NCBI GenBank assembly: GCA_902765225.1
Contig: CACWYV010000004.1
Coordinates: 62,001 to 126,000 of the forward strand
Reading direction: 5' to 3'
Length of the DNA stretch: 64,000 nt
Origin: Candidatus Avelusimicrobium intestinale
Lineage (GTDB): Bacteria > Elusimicrobiota > Elusimicrobia > Elusimicrobiales > Elusimicrobiaceae
This document shows positions 53,840 through 61,645 of this stretch, in pieces. Under the pieces are notes generated by a model. The model made no database searches. It saw only the letters and a program-made list of their open reading frames with translations, and had not been told where the DNA came from. Positions within the stretch are counted from its first letter, which is position 1; each line of letters begins with the position of its first letter. Position numbers and translations under genes: made by a program.

Positions 53840-54265
53840 TTAGTGAGTACCGGTACTTCCGAATCCGCCGCTGCCGCGGCCTGTTTGGGTGAGTTGAGTG
53901 GTTTCTTCAAAGGATGGGTATAACGTGGGTAAAACGACCAGCTGGGCAATTTTTTGGCCGGCTTCAAATACAAATTCCGTTTCATTGAGATTATACATAC
54001 AAACCAAAATTTCTCCGCGGTACGGGGCATCCACCAACCCCGCCATGGTTTTAATACCCTTGCTTTCCACCGAACTTTTTCCCCAAATCACACCGGATGT
54101 ATTATCGGGCAGTTCCAAACAAATGCCTGTGCGTATGTTAGTTACAGCACGCGGCGGTAAAACAGTACGTGTTAGCGCAAACAAATCAGCTCCCGAATCA
54201 GTTGGGTGTGCGCGTTGGGGGAGTTTGGCCTGCGGATCTAACTTTTTAACTTTTATAAATTGCAT
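53840..54265 (-). CDS. dut: deoxyuridine 5'-triphosphate nucleotidohydrolase
   Basis: dUTPase splits dUTP to dUMP and PPi, keeping uracil out of DNA and feeding thymidylate synthesis. The five trimeric dUTPase motifs are visible: PTDSGADLFAL (1), WGKSSVESKGI (2), GLVDAPYRGEI (3, with the catalytic Asp), GQKIAQLVV (4) and GRGSGGFGSTG (5, the C-terminal lid). 141 residues, normal for the family. Its ribosome binding site GGAGTAA lies in the last codons and stop region of the upstream HEAT-repeat gene, 5 nt away, so the two are coupled. Confidence 0.96.
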   Translation of the reverse strand: MQFIKVKKLDPQAKLPQRAHPTDSGADLFALTRTVLPPRAVTNIRTGICLELPDNTSGVIWGKSSVESKGIKTMAGLVDAPYRGEILVCMYNLNETEFVFEAGQKIAQLVVLPTLYPSFEETTQLTQTGRGSGGFGSTGTH

Positions 54266-54270
54266 AAAAA

Positions 54271-55314
54271 TTACTCCATTAATTTTTCAATTTGACGCAG
54301 TGCGTTTGTCGCATACGTTTTTTCCGCGCCAGAACCTGTTTGTTCCAGCGTGGTGAGGGCGGGAATTAATCCCTTGAGTAAATGAATATCAAATACACGG
54401 TCGGAGGAATAAGCAAAAGCTTCCGGATTGGATAAAACACTCGCCATATAAGCTGCGGCGCGGGCCGCATTGATACGGGCATGGACATTTTTATGAGCCA
54501 AATGCTGTCGCACGGTAGTTACTCCGTTTCCGGTCATAAAACCAAGAGCCAATGCACAGGTAGTAGCATAAGGGGAAGTATATTTGCGCTGGAGAGCTTT
54601 TTCCACGGTTTCCAATGTATATTCCCGTTGTGCGGCCAATCCGTTTGCAATGGCGGCTTGTACTTCGGGTTCCTTCTCTTTTTTGGCCATTTTAAGAAGT
54701 TGTTGTGCCGTTTGGGAGGAATGATGCTTGGCTAACCACGTGGCAGCCGCCGCCCGAACCTGCTTATCCGAAGAGCCGGCCGCTTTTTTAACCGTTGTAA
54801 AAAGGGCTTGCGGCGTATGGGTCAATTTATCCAACGCCCGTTCGGCCAACGGCCCGTCAAAAATATATAACCGGACGACATCATCCGTTAGGATAGAAGC
54901 TTGCGGTTCAATCAAAGCCGTAGCCGACGCCGCATACGCTCGCAAAACGGGATCTTGCCCGGCCATGCCGGCTTGTAACACCGGTAATAATTCGTTGTGT
55001 CCGGAGCCCATAGCTGTTAAAATAACGGCCGCAAAAGTTTGTTTTAAGACATTTTCCGAACGGAGCACCAAATTCCACAGGGCGGGTTCTTGGGTTTTGG
55101 CGGGGGGAATTTTAACTAAACTGGCCCCGGCGGCAAAAATGACATCCGGGTTTCGGGCCGTGCGGAAGACCTGCAACACCTGTTGTGTTTCTTCCGTCGT
55201 GCGCGCGTATTTTTGCAGTAACGGCAACACTTGGGATAATTCCTGTTGGGCCAACGCGGAGCCGGTTGGTAAAAGACTTACGAAAAGTACGAGAGCATAT
55301 AACTTGATTTTCAT
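54271..55314 (-). CDS. secreted HEAT-repeat protein
   Basis: A signal peptide ends SALAQ near residue 24. The remainder is a run of roughly seven or eight helical repeats of about 35 residues, with phrases such as DPVLRAYAASATALIEPQ, SDKQVRAAAATWLAKHHSSQ, KEPEVQAAIANGLAAQ and KNVHARINAARAAAYMA, which are HEAT-like. Such proteins act as protein-binding scaffolds; in this case in the periplasm. No catalytic residues are seen. 347 residues. GGAGGAAGC precedes the ATG. It is the first gene of an operon with dut. Confidence 0.8.
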   Translation of the reverse strand: MKIKLYALVLFVSLLPTGSALAQQELSQVLPLLQKYARTTEETQQVLQVFRTARNPDVIFAAGASLVKIPPAKTQEPALWNLVLRSENVLKQTFAAVILTAMGSGHNELLPVLQAGMAGQDPVLRAYAASATALIEPQASILTDDVVRLYIFDGPLAERALDKLTHTPQALFTTVKKAAGSSDKQVRAAAATWLAKHHSSQTAQQLLKMAKKEKEPEVQAAIANGLAAQREYTLETVEKALQRKYTSPYATTCALALGFMTGNGVTTVRQHLAHKNVHARINAARAAAYMASVLSNPEAFAYSSDRVFDIHLLKGLIPALTTLEQTGSGAEKTYATNALRQIEKLME

Positions 55315-55400
55315 GTTTGCTTCCTCCGCTTGTTATTATAACTTATTTGCCACATTCTCCGCCGTAGCATTCCAACCCGCGCAAATGCTACAATACAATT

Positions 55401-56363
55401 ATGAAAAAATGGTTTTTATGCATCAGTGTGTGTTTGTGGGCCTCCTTTCTTTCTGCTCAAGAAGACGGCCGCATTTTTATTCATCCGGGGCGGGAAACCT
55501 TTGTACATTTTCCTTCGTCCTCTTTAGGCAATTCCTATACGGTTACTTTTTTCCTGCCTGAGGAATTTGTGCCGCTTTCCAAAAACTACCCGTTGGTTGT
55601 TTTACTGGGGGTAACCGCTAACCAGGCCGAGCAGGTGGCTGCTTTTCAACAGAAAACCCCGGCTATCGTTGTTGGTATCAATTTTGAGGAAAAAGATTAC
55701 ACGAAGCACGCCGATAAATTGGTCCGTTTTTTGACGAAGGAACTATTACCCTATGTGGATACTAACTACCTTACCTTAGCGGATCCCGAACACCGTCTGT
55801 TGGCGGTACAAGGGCCGCTTGCCGCCCAAATCGCCCTGCGGGTTACCCAAAATGAACATTTATTTGGTGCACTGGGGCTTGTATCTCCCGGAGATACTTG
55901 GAAACAAATACCCGCCCAGGGCGTACGCACACTCGTGATCGGAACACAAGCCGAACTGGCGCATGCCCAGACCATGTTGGAAAATAATGCCCGCACGTAC
56001 GGTCCCGATTTTGCCCTACGCTATATTTCCGCTGATGATCCTTGGTTTTCCGCCTTAAACACTTCTTACTTATGGGCCCCGTCACAAGCGGTACAAGTCA
56101 AATCATTGCAGGCCGCTACGTCTTCTGGTGCCGTATCACTCCGGGCAAAAACTCCCATATATTTACGTGTATGGGCTATTTTGCAAAACAAGGAAGTATT
56201 CCACTACGTGCCGTCCGTTATTCGCATGGGACCTCCGTATTTAACGTGGGATCCGGCGCAAGGGACGCTGTATCCTGTTCCCGGGGCTGAAAAAGCAACG
56301 GTAAAATTGCGTAACGGAACAGATAATCCGAATTTTCTACTTAAGATTCGGTTAAAGAAGTAA
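55401..56363 (+). CDS. secreted esterase-like protein lacking the catalytic serine
   Basis: A signal peptide (KKWFLCISVCLWASFLSAQ) is followed by an alpha/beta-hydrolase-like region of the Fes/esterase D type: VTFFLPEEFVPLSKNYPLVVLLGV, then LVRFLTKELLPYVDTNYLTLAD with the usual strand-helix order. The nucleophile elbow that should read GxSxG is AVQGPLAAQ, so Ser is absent. The C-terminal ~80 residues form a beta-rich extra part. It is probably a binding protein rather than an enzyme. 320 residues. TACAAT (55389-55394) lies 6 nt before the ATG, suggesting a leaderless mRNA. Confidence 0.72.
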   Translation: MKKWFLCISVCLWASFLSAQEDGRIFIHPGRETFVHFPSSSLGNSYTVTFFLPEEFVPLSKNYPLVVLLGVTANQAEQVAAFQQKTPAIVVGINFEEKDYTKHADKLVRFLTKELLPYVDTNYLTLADPEHRLLAVQGPLAAQIALRVTQNEHLFGALGLVSPGDTWKQIPAQGVRTLVIGTQAELAHAQTMLENNARTYGPDFALRYISADDPWFSALNTSYLWAPSQAVQVKSLQAATSSGAVSLRAKTPIYLRVWAILQNKEVFHYVPSVIRMGPPYLTWDPAQGTLYPVPGAEKATVKLRNGTDNPNFLLKIRLKK

Positions 56364-56660
56364 AAATAACGCGAAAAAACTGTTTTTTATGCAAAAAAAG
56401 AGCGACTTGTCAACAGTTTTTTAAAAAACCCTAAAAAATAAGGGATTTTACGCATAATACCAGTTTCTCGTCGTAAAAAATAAAATTTTCGTTTATTTTT
56501 CAGCTCAAAATTAAAAGTTATCCACAAAAAAAGGGAGTTATCCACAGCCCCCTGCCTAAATAATCCCTCTTTTTAAAAAGGGGGGCATAAAAAGGGGGAA
56601 AATTGTAGAGTAAAAGGAGGGTTATCCACAAGTTGTCCACAGTATGTGGATAACTGGGAT
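56364..56660. other. AT-rich region with five DnaA boxes, origin-like
   Basis: Perfect boxes TTATCCACA start at 56518, 56538 and 56622; TTGTCCACA lies at 56633-56641 and an inverted box TGTGGATAA at 56645-56653. To the left is about 150 bp of very AT-rich DNA (TTTTTTAAAAAACCCTAAAAAATAAGG), suitable as an unwinding region. This matches the layout of a bacterial oriC. It lies 56 kb from jag-mnmEG, where oriC is often found, so it may instead be a DnaA-titrating site or a regulatory site for the pal-like gene. Confidence 0.6.
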
Positions 56661-56724
56661 AAAATTAATTTTTACGCGCAGACAGCGCATCTTTTGCTAT
56701 AATACTAACACAGGAGAGCCAACT

Positions 56725-57255
56725 ATGAAATTAAAAACTTTTTTCTTATTTATCGGTGCTTTTTTATTGGTGGCCTGTGCCACTACTCCGAATTACGACG
56801 AAGAACTAGAGGCCCCCAAACGGGAGGACCCGGCGATTGAACGCCAGCAGAAAGAAAACGAGCGATTAGGCCGGCAAACGGCTGCCCAAATGGGCCAGAC
56901 GTTAAAAGTTCCCTCGGTTACGTATGAATTTGATTCCATCCGCCCGCCGGATGAAGCTTATCCCATCTTAGATAAGGTGACCGAAGTTATGTTGCAAAAT
57001 CCCACGTTACACCTCGTGTTGGAAGGCCATACCGATTTAATCGGCTCGGATGATTACAACTATTGGTTGGCTGCATCCCGGGCGGCGGCTATGAAATCAT
57101 ACCTTGTCAGCCGCGGTATTAACGCGGAACGCATCCGCATTCATTCCTTTGGAAAAACGCGTCCCATTACGCGCGATACCACTCCCAAAGGACGTACGGC
57201 TAACCGGCGTGTGGAATTCCGTTTCACCACCCGCAAATGGCAAGCGGTGTATTAA
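56725..57255 (+). CDS. pal: Pal/OmpA-family peptidoglycan-binding lipoprotein
   Basis: The lipobox LLVAC near residue 18 shows an outer-membrane lipoprotein. After a charged linker, residues about 65-170 form an OmpA C-terminal domain: TYEFDSIRPPDEAYPILDKV, LVLEGHTDLIGSDDYNYWLA (with the peptidoglycan-binding Asp), ASRAAAMKSYLVSRGI and GKTRPITRDTTPKGRTANRRVEF. It is probably a Pal-like link between the outer membrane and the cell wall. 176 residues. The ATG at 56725 follows AGGAGAG. An extended -10 TGCTATAAT (TATAAT 56698-56703) gives the promoter; DnaA boxes lie just upstream. Confidence 0.85.
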   Translation: MKLKTFFLFIGAFLLVACATTPNYDEELEAPKREDPAIERQQKENERLGRQTAAQMGQTLKVPSVTYEFDSIRPPDEAYPILDKVTEVMLQNPTLHLVLEGHTDLIGSDDYNYWLAASRAAAMKSYLVSRGINAERIRIHSFGKTRPITRDTTPKGRTANRRVEFRFTTRKWQAVY

Positions 57256-57277
57256 GATCGGTCATATCTTTTGACTA

Positions 57278-57315
57278 AATAGCGGGAGTAAACGAATGGG
57301 TTTACTCCCGCTATT
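57278..57315. terminator. long hairpin between convergent genes
   Basis: AATAGCGGGAGTAAAC (57278-57293) pairs with GTTTACTCCCGCTATT (57300-57315), a perfect 16-bp stem. T tracts on either side are short, so it may be a weak terminator or act by structure. Confidence 0.7.
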
Positions 57316-57333
57316 ATGTCGGATAACTTCCGT

Positions 57334-57936
57334 TTACAAATACGATTTTATCCCTTTATATATGCGTTGGGCGACAATTTGGTATCCGGCTGCGTTGGGG
57401 TGTACCATGTCGGCCTTATATTCCCGTTTATGGAAAATATTTCGCAATATTCCCGGTACAAACACGGCCTGTTTTTCTTTTGCTAATTTCTGGTAGGAGG
57501 ACGTGTACGCTCCCATGCCGGGGGCTCCGGTATCTACAATCACAGCAATGGCTCCGGCTTGCTGAACGGCTTCCACGATGCGTGCCACCGATTCTACGGC
57601 TTCTTCTACGCGCAAAGACTGCATGTAATCATTTCCGCCGAACTCAATAAGTACCATATCCGGCCGGGCGGCCAACACATCCGGCAACCGTTGGGGGGCA
57701 TTTAGAGCCGTATCTCCGGATACACCTAGATTTATTACTTTCTTCCCCGTCCATTGTTCCAGCAAGGCCGGATAGGCCTTTTGGGGACCGCCGGCTCCTT
57801 TGCCAAAAGTCAAACTATCCCCAAAAGCGACGATTGTTTGCACGGGTCGCCCGGCATTTTTGACGGTCGGTTTCCCGGGCCAAAAATACCAAATTCCCAG
57901 GCCTGCTAATATTAAAATAATGGGTTTTTTCATCAT
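57334..57936 (-). CDS. GDSL/SGNH-family esterase, TesA-like
   Basis: An N-terminal hydrophobic segment (IILILAGLGIWYFW) anchors or exports the protein. The four SGNH blocks are present: block I IVAFGDSLTFG with the nucleophile Ser near residue 42, block II INLGVSGDT, block III IEFGGNDY near 98 and block V DMVHPNAAGY near 175 with the catalytic Asp and His. TesA-like members cleave acyl esters, thioesters or acetyl groups on polysaccharide. 200 residues, normal for the family. Substrate unknown; convergent with pal. Confidence 0.92.
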   Translation of the reverse strand: MMKKPIILILAGLGIWYFWPGKPTVKNAGRPVQTIVAFGDSLTFGKGAGGPQKAYPALLEQWTGKKVINLGVSGDTALNAPQRLPDVLAARPDMVLIEFGGNDYMQSLRVEEAVESVARIVEAVQQAGAIAVIVDTGAPGMGAYTSSYQKLAKEKQAVFVPGILRNIFHKREYKADMVHPNAAGYQIVAQRIYKGIKSYL

Positions 57937-58055
57937 TTCCTTTCATTATACCGCATTTTTCGGGGAGATATTTAAAAAATCAATTGGACTTTTTCTCGCT
58001 TTATTATAAAATAAAAATAGGGAGAGTTGTAAACTACAAACGGTGCGAGGTTTTT

Positions 58056-59009
58056 ATGACGGATACTTACAAAGGAATTGCCGCAAAAGAGTTGGAAAAC
58101 GATGTGTTGCGTTTGACGTTTCTGCCTAAGTACGGTTGCAAACTGGTCAGTTTGATTTTTAAGCCGACGGGGCGGGAATTTTTGTTTCAGTCGGAGGCAG
58201 ACACGCTGGAGATACCGCCGTACGGGGCCAATTTCGCCCAGTACGATGCCAGCGGCTTTGATGAGGTTTTTCCGTCTTTGAATGCTTGTCCGTATCCGGA
58301 AGGACCTTTTGCCGGAACTCCGGTACCCGACCATGGTGAATTGTGGACACTGCCTTGGAGCAGTGCTTTCTCACCCGATAATACCAGTGCACGTTCTTTT
58401 GTGCAAAGCGACCGTTTTCCATATACTTTTTCCCGGGCGATTCAGTTGAAAGGGAACGAAGTTCTTTTTGAATATACGGTAGAAAATTTATCGGATGCCT
58501 CCTTCCCGTTTATTTGGATGCCACATTGTTTGCTTGCTTGCTCCCCGTACACCCGGTTATTGGTGCCGCCCCATTTAAATCAAATTATCAATGTTTCCCA
58601 CACTTCTCATCACTTGGGGCAGTGGGGAACCCACCACCCGTATCCCGTTACCATAGACAGCAACGGGCAACAGTTTGATCTCTCCCAACCCGAACCACCC
58701 AGTGCCCAAAATTGCGAGGATTTTTATTTTACCATGCCTAATACCGAAGGTTGGTGCGGTATAGAACATACAGACACCGGTGAAAAACTCCTTTATGCCT
58801 ACGACGCCGAACAAGTACCGTATTTGGGAGTATGGAAGTCGCACGCGGGTTTCCGTAGTGATTATAACTTGGCGTTGAAACCGTGTACCGGCCTGTATGA
58901 TGATTTATACATTGCCCATAAGACTTGCCAGTGCCGCACGATACCGGCCCAGGGGAAATATTCCTGGAATTTCAAAATCACGTTGGAAGGGCCCGCGCAG
59001 CCTAACTAA
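58056..59009 (+). CDS. aldose 1-epimerase (galactose mutarotase-like)
   Basis: The 317-residue product has the all-beta mutarotase fold, with motifs LTFLPKYGCKLVSLIFKPTG near residue 20 and PDHGELWTLPWSS near 93. FPFIWMPHCLLACSP near 148 contains a His in the usual catalytic context, and the C-terminal LYDDLYIAHKTCQCRTIPA fits the family. Family members interconvert alpha and beta anomers of aldoses, but close relatives act on sugar-phosphates or unknown sugars. The ATG at 58056 was chosen over an upstream frame because that frame runs through AT-rich promoter-like DNA. Confidence 0.83.
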   Translation: MTDTYKGIAAKELENDVLRLTFLPKYGCKLVSLIFKPTGREFLFQSEADTLEIPPYGANFAQYDASGFDEVFPSLNACPYPEGPFAGTPVPDHGELWTLPWSSAFSPDNTSARSFVQSDRFPYTFSRAIQLKGNEVLFEYTVENLSDASFPFIWMPHCLLACSPYTRLLVPPHLNQIINVSHTSHHLGQWGTHHPYPVTIDSNGQQFDLSQPEPPSAQNCEDFYFTMPNTEGWCGIEHTDTGEKLLYAYDAEQVPYLGVWKSHAGFRSDYNLALKPCTGLYDDLYIAHKTCQCRTIPAQGKYSWNFKITLEGPAQPN

Positions 59010-59030
59010 AGTTTGTTTACGGATAAACAG

Positions 59031-59061
59031 ACGGCCTCCGCCAAAAACGGGGGCCGTTTTG
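59031..59061 (+). terminator. terminator after the aldose epimerase
   Basis: ACGGCCTCCG (59031-59040) pairs with CGGGGGCCGT (59048-59057), with one mismatch, followed by TTTGT. Confidence 0.8.
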
Positions 59062-59077
59062 TGTGTAGAAAGCACTA

Positions 59078-59143
59078 GGTCTAAAGACCTAGTAGATTTT
59101 AGGTCTTTTGACCCTTGTGCGGTCGTTACTAAACCCTTAGAAT
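59078..59143 (+). promoter_or_regulatory. inverted-repeat promoter element, copy C
   Basis: GGTCTAAAGACC (59078-59089) pairs with GGTCTTTTGACC (59102-59113) with one mismatch; the left arm also forms the palindrome CTAGGTCT-AA-AGACCTAG. GGTCTTTTGACCC runs directly into the -35 TTGTGC (59115-59120), then a 17-nt spacer and TAGAAT (59138-59143). Confidence 0.7.
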
Positions 59144-59162
59144 AACTATAAGGAGCAAAAGC

Positions 59163-59333
59163 ATGAAGCATGGGGTCTATCGGTGGGTAGCCATTTGTTT
59201 GGGTTTATGTATATTTACGGCCGCGCCTGTGCGGGCGGGCATTCCGCCTGCCTTAGTGGAACAGACTGTACGGGTACTCGTCAGCCGGGGGGCCACGCGC
59301 TCTCCTGCGCTGGTAAAAGCGGTCACGGACTAA
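59163..59333 (+). pseudogene. signal-peptide fragment of repeat-protein copy 1, cut by an in-frame stop
   Basis: The frame encodes a signal peptide (cut after VRA, then GIPPALVEQTVRVL) and ends after VKAVTD at TAA 59331-59333. The following codon is ATG in the same frame and the long body of the protein continues from there. The paralogue at 63.6 kb reads straight through this region with about 20 more codons, so copy 1 is a shortened, interrupted gene. Alternatively the TAAATG junction lets ribosomes restart and make an unexported body. AAGGAG precedes the first ATG. Confidence 0.65.
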
Positions 59334-61643
59334 ATGGTTGTATTAGAACATGCCAAACAGTTTGTAACGTCTGATCCCGGCTTATTTACTGCCGCAGAAG
59401 CCAAACAATTACAAGATAAACTGACTAATGATTTAAATCGGGCCCTTTCTACACGGCAGGAAGTCTTGCCACTGGGGACTGCGTTGGAACGTGCCGCACA
59501 GCAGGCAACGGTAGGAGCGGAATTTAAGCTTTCGGTACCGGACCATATGATAACGGGGGAACAGCTAATCAATCAATTTGCGCCGCATTGGCGGCAGGAG
59601 TTATTTGGGTTATTTACCAAGGAGCAACTGGACGCTGTAGAGAAAGCATTTATCAGTATGGATAAACAGTTCTTTAAGGTAGCAGGGGAAAAGGTTACGT
59701 ACATACCGAGCGAAAAGTGGAATTACGAGGAGCAATTTGGGATAGAACTGCGTGCGATATTGGAAGAAAGCGGGTTGTCGTTTACAGAGCGGCAGTGGAA
59801 ATTCATTTTTGGTGGGAGCGGAATAAGAGTGGCGCCGTTGGCTGTTCCGCTAAAAATGCTGTCCACGGAGTGTTACGTAGCCGCTTATGGGAAGATTCCC
59901 GCGGCAAACGCGGCTGACGAGGCAGAAAAGTCTTTGGGACAGTGGAATGCCAATTTTAAGATACGCGGAAAGGCATCCGACGACCTGTTTGTGCAAAATT
60001 ATATTAAGTTTTTAAAAGACAATACGAAAATACAACGTACTCCGCAGGAAAACTTGTTAGAATTACAAGCGTTTTTAGACAAAGGCGGGGAACTTTCTAC
60101 CAATCGTTCTACTCCGGGATATCGGTTTTATCCCGTATACCAACGTTATCAAGATGGGTTGGAAAGAGGTACCTACACCGGACAAGAAAAAGAAACCGTT
60201 CAAGCATTTGTAAAATTATTTGAGGAAAACTGGGACCGTCAGATACTACATACTCCGTCAGAGAATTTAGACAAAGGAGAGGAACTGTCTGCCACTAAGT
60301 CTGCTCCGGGATATCGGTTTTATCGCGTATACCAACGTTATCAAGATGGGTTGGAAAGAGGTATCTATACTGAACAAGAGAAAGAAGCCGCCCAAGCCTA
60401 TGTAAAATTATTTGAGGAAAACTGGGAGCGGCAAAACCATACTCCGCAAGAGAACTTGGCAGACCTACAAGCGTTTTTAGAAGAAGGCGGAGAACTTTCT
60501 TCCAGTTCGGCTGCTTCGGGTTACAGGTTTTACAACACATACCAACGTTATAAAAAAGGGTTGAAAGCAGGTACCTACAACGGGGAAGAAGAAAGGGCAG
60601 TCAAGAACTTTGTGAAATTATTTACGGAAAACTGGGAGCGGAAAAGATCTGTTCCTAAGACGTTGGAAGAAGTGTATGACGCCTTCCTCAATTGCCTTAA
60701 AAAGTTTAAAACGTATCCTAAAAGCGCCGGGGACACAAAACCTCTTTATCACGCTATTTATTATCGGCTTGTTGAAAATCAACAACCGGGAAACCCTACT
60801 TGGCAAAAATTAAAACGGTTGGACGATTTGGCCCGTGCCGCCCAACGCGGGGAAAAGCCGTGGGAAAGGTTTGACCAAGCAGAGCCGTTAAAACGTCCTC
60901 GCGTTGGCGCAAAACAGGAAGTACAGATAACACCGGAAGAAACACAAATCCTTCAGGAAGTAGAGAAAAACTACGAGGAATTGTACGAACACTTCCCCGA
61001 TTGGGTACAAACGAACCACCGTTACTTTGTTACTACATACAATACCGTTGCGGCGTTTAACACGTTGGAACGCCAAGCAAGAGTGGAACGAATGACGGAA
61101 AACATGTCCGATATATTGGATACCCTAAACGAAATGGACTTGGGACCAACTGAGGAAGGTTTTAACCGGTTGATTTTCCGCGGGGCCAATCCCAATAACC
61201 CCAAACCGACGGACTTTCACTTGGTAAGTGAATCGGTTGGCATACCCGCAGCACTCAGCCGCCGAGCGGTGGCCTCTATGCCGCAGCATATCCAGGTGCG
61301 GTTGAATGATAAGACAGGCGATTTGGACACGCTGTTTTTACAACCGGGGGCCACCCAAGAAGATATCCGAACCGTGATAGGAAATATCCGTGTGCCGGAG
61401 AGGTGGCAAATCCGTATGGGGAACCACGAAATCGGATTTACAGCTAATGGCGGTTTGACGGAAAAAGCCAAAAGCGGGTGGGTACACCTGCATATAGAAA
61501 CGGTTGCCGCGGAAACGGAAGAGGAAATGTATGATTTGAGTTACATCCTGCAAATAAACACGCAAGCGTTGATAGAGGGGATGAATGAGGCCCAAATTCG
61601 CGCGTTGTATAAGCGATTGTTCCGCGATTATTACCGGTACTAA
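59334..61643 (+). CDS. body of repeat-protein copy 1, unknown function, cut off from its signal peptide
   Basis: The 769-residue frame begins at the ATG directly after the TAA of the leader fragment. Residues 1-235 form a helical N-domain shared with copies 2 and 3 (ALERAAQQATVGAEF, SVPDHMITGEQLINQF, WRQELFGLFTKEQLD). Residues 236-440 are three 63-71-residue repeats. After a divergent linker (LEEVYDAFLNCLKKF) comes a C-terminal domain of about 240 residues with FHLVSESVGIPAALSRRAVA and RMGNHEIGFTANGGL, for which I recognise no family. Copy 2 lacks this C-domain. Without the signal peptide the product would stay in the cytoplasm. Confidence 0.7.
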   Translation: MVVLEHAKQFVTSDPGLFTAAEAKQLQDKLTNDLNRALSTRQEVLPLGTALERAAQQATVGAEFKLSVPDHMITGEQLINQFAPHWRQELFGLFTKEQLDAVEKAFISMDKQFFKVAGEKVTYIPSEKWNYEEQFGIELRAILEESGLSFTERQWKFIFGGSGIRVAPLAVPLKMLSTECYVAAYGKIPAANAADEAEKSLGQWNANFKIRGKASDDLFVQNYIKFLKDNTKIQRTPQENLLELQAFLDKGGELSTNRSTPGYRFYPVYQRYQDGLERGTYTGQEKETVQAFVKLFEENWDRQILHTPSENLDKGEELSATKSAPGYRFYRVYQRYQDGLERGIYTEQEKEAAQAYVKLFEENWERQNHTPQENLADLQAFLEEGGELSSSSAASGYRFYNTYQRYKKGLKAGTYNGEEERAVKNFVKLFTENWERKRSVPKTLEEVYDAFLNCLKKFKTYPKSAGDTKPLYHAIYYRLVENQQPGNPTWQKLKRLDDLARAAQRGEKPWERFDQAEPLKRPRVGAKQEVQITPEETQILQEVEKNYEELYEHFPDWVQTNHRYFVTTYNTVAAFNTLERQARVERMTENMSDILDTLNEMDLGPTEEGFNRLIFRGANPNNPKPTDFHLVSESVGIPAALSRRAVASMPQHIQVRLNDKTGDLDTLFLQPGATQEDIRTVIGNIRVPERWQIRMGNHEIGFTANGGLTEKAKSGWVHLHIETVAAETEEEMYDLSYILQINTQALIEGMNEAQIRALYKRLFRDYYRY
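60039..60653 (+). repeat. protein-coding tandem repeat array in copy 1, three units
   Basis: Units begin at 60039 (213 nt), 60252 (189 nt, internal deletion of 7 codons plus one) and 60441 (213 nt). Consensus elements are TPQENL, GGELS, YRFYPVYQRY, GLERGTYT and FVKLFEENW. Conserved aromatic residues suggest a helical repeat domain. Confidence 0.8.
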
Positions 61644-61645
61644 GG

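Noticed and set aside
56644-56724. N-terminal extension of the pal-like gene to 56644
   Set aside because: It would start within the DnaA boxes and run through the promoter; the internal ATG at 56725 has a Shine-Dalgarno and a lipoprotein signal.
59331-59333. Stop-codon readthrough or recoding at TAA
   Set aside because: TAA has no known recoding role of this kind in bacteria, and the sister copy is frameshifted at the same place, so decay or translation restart is simpler.
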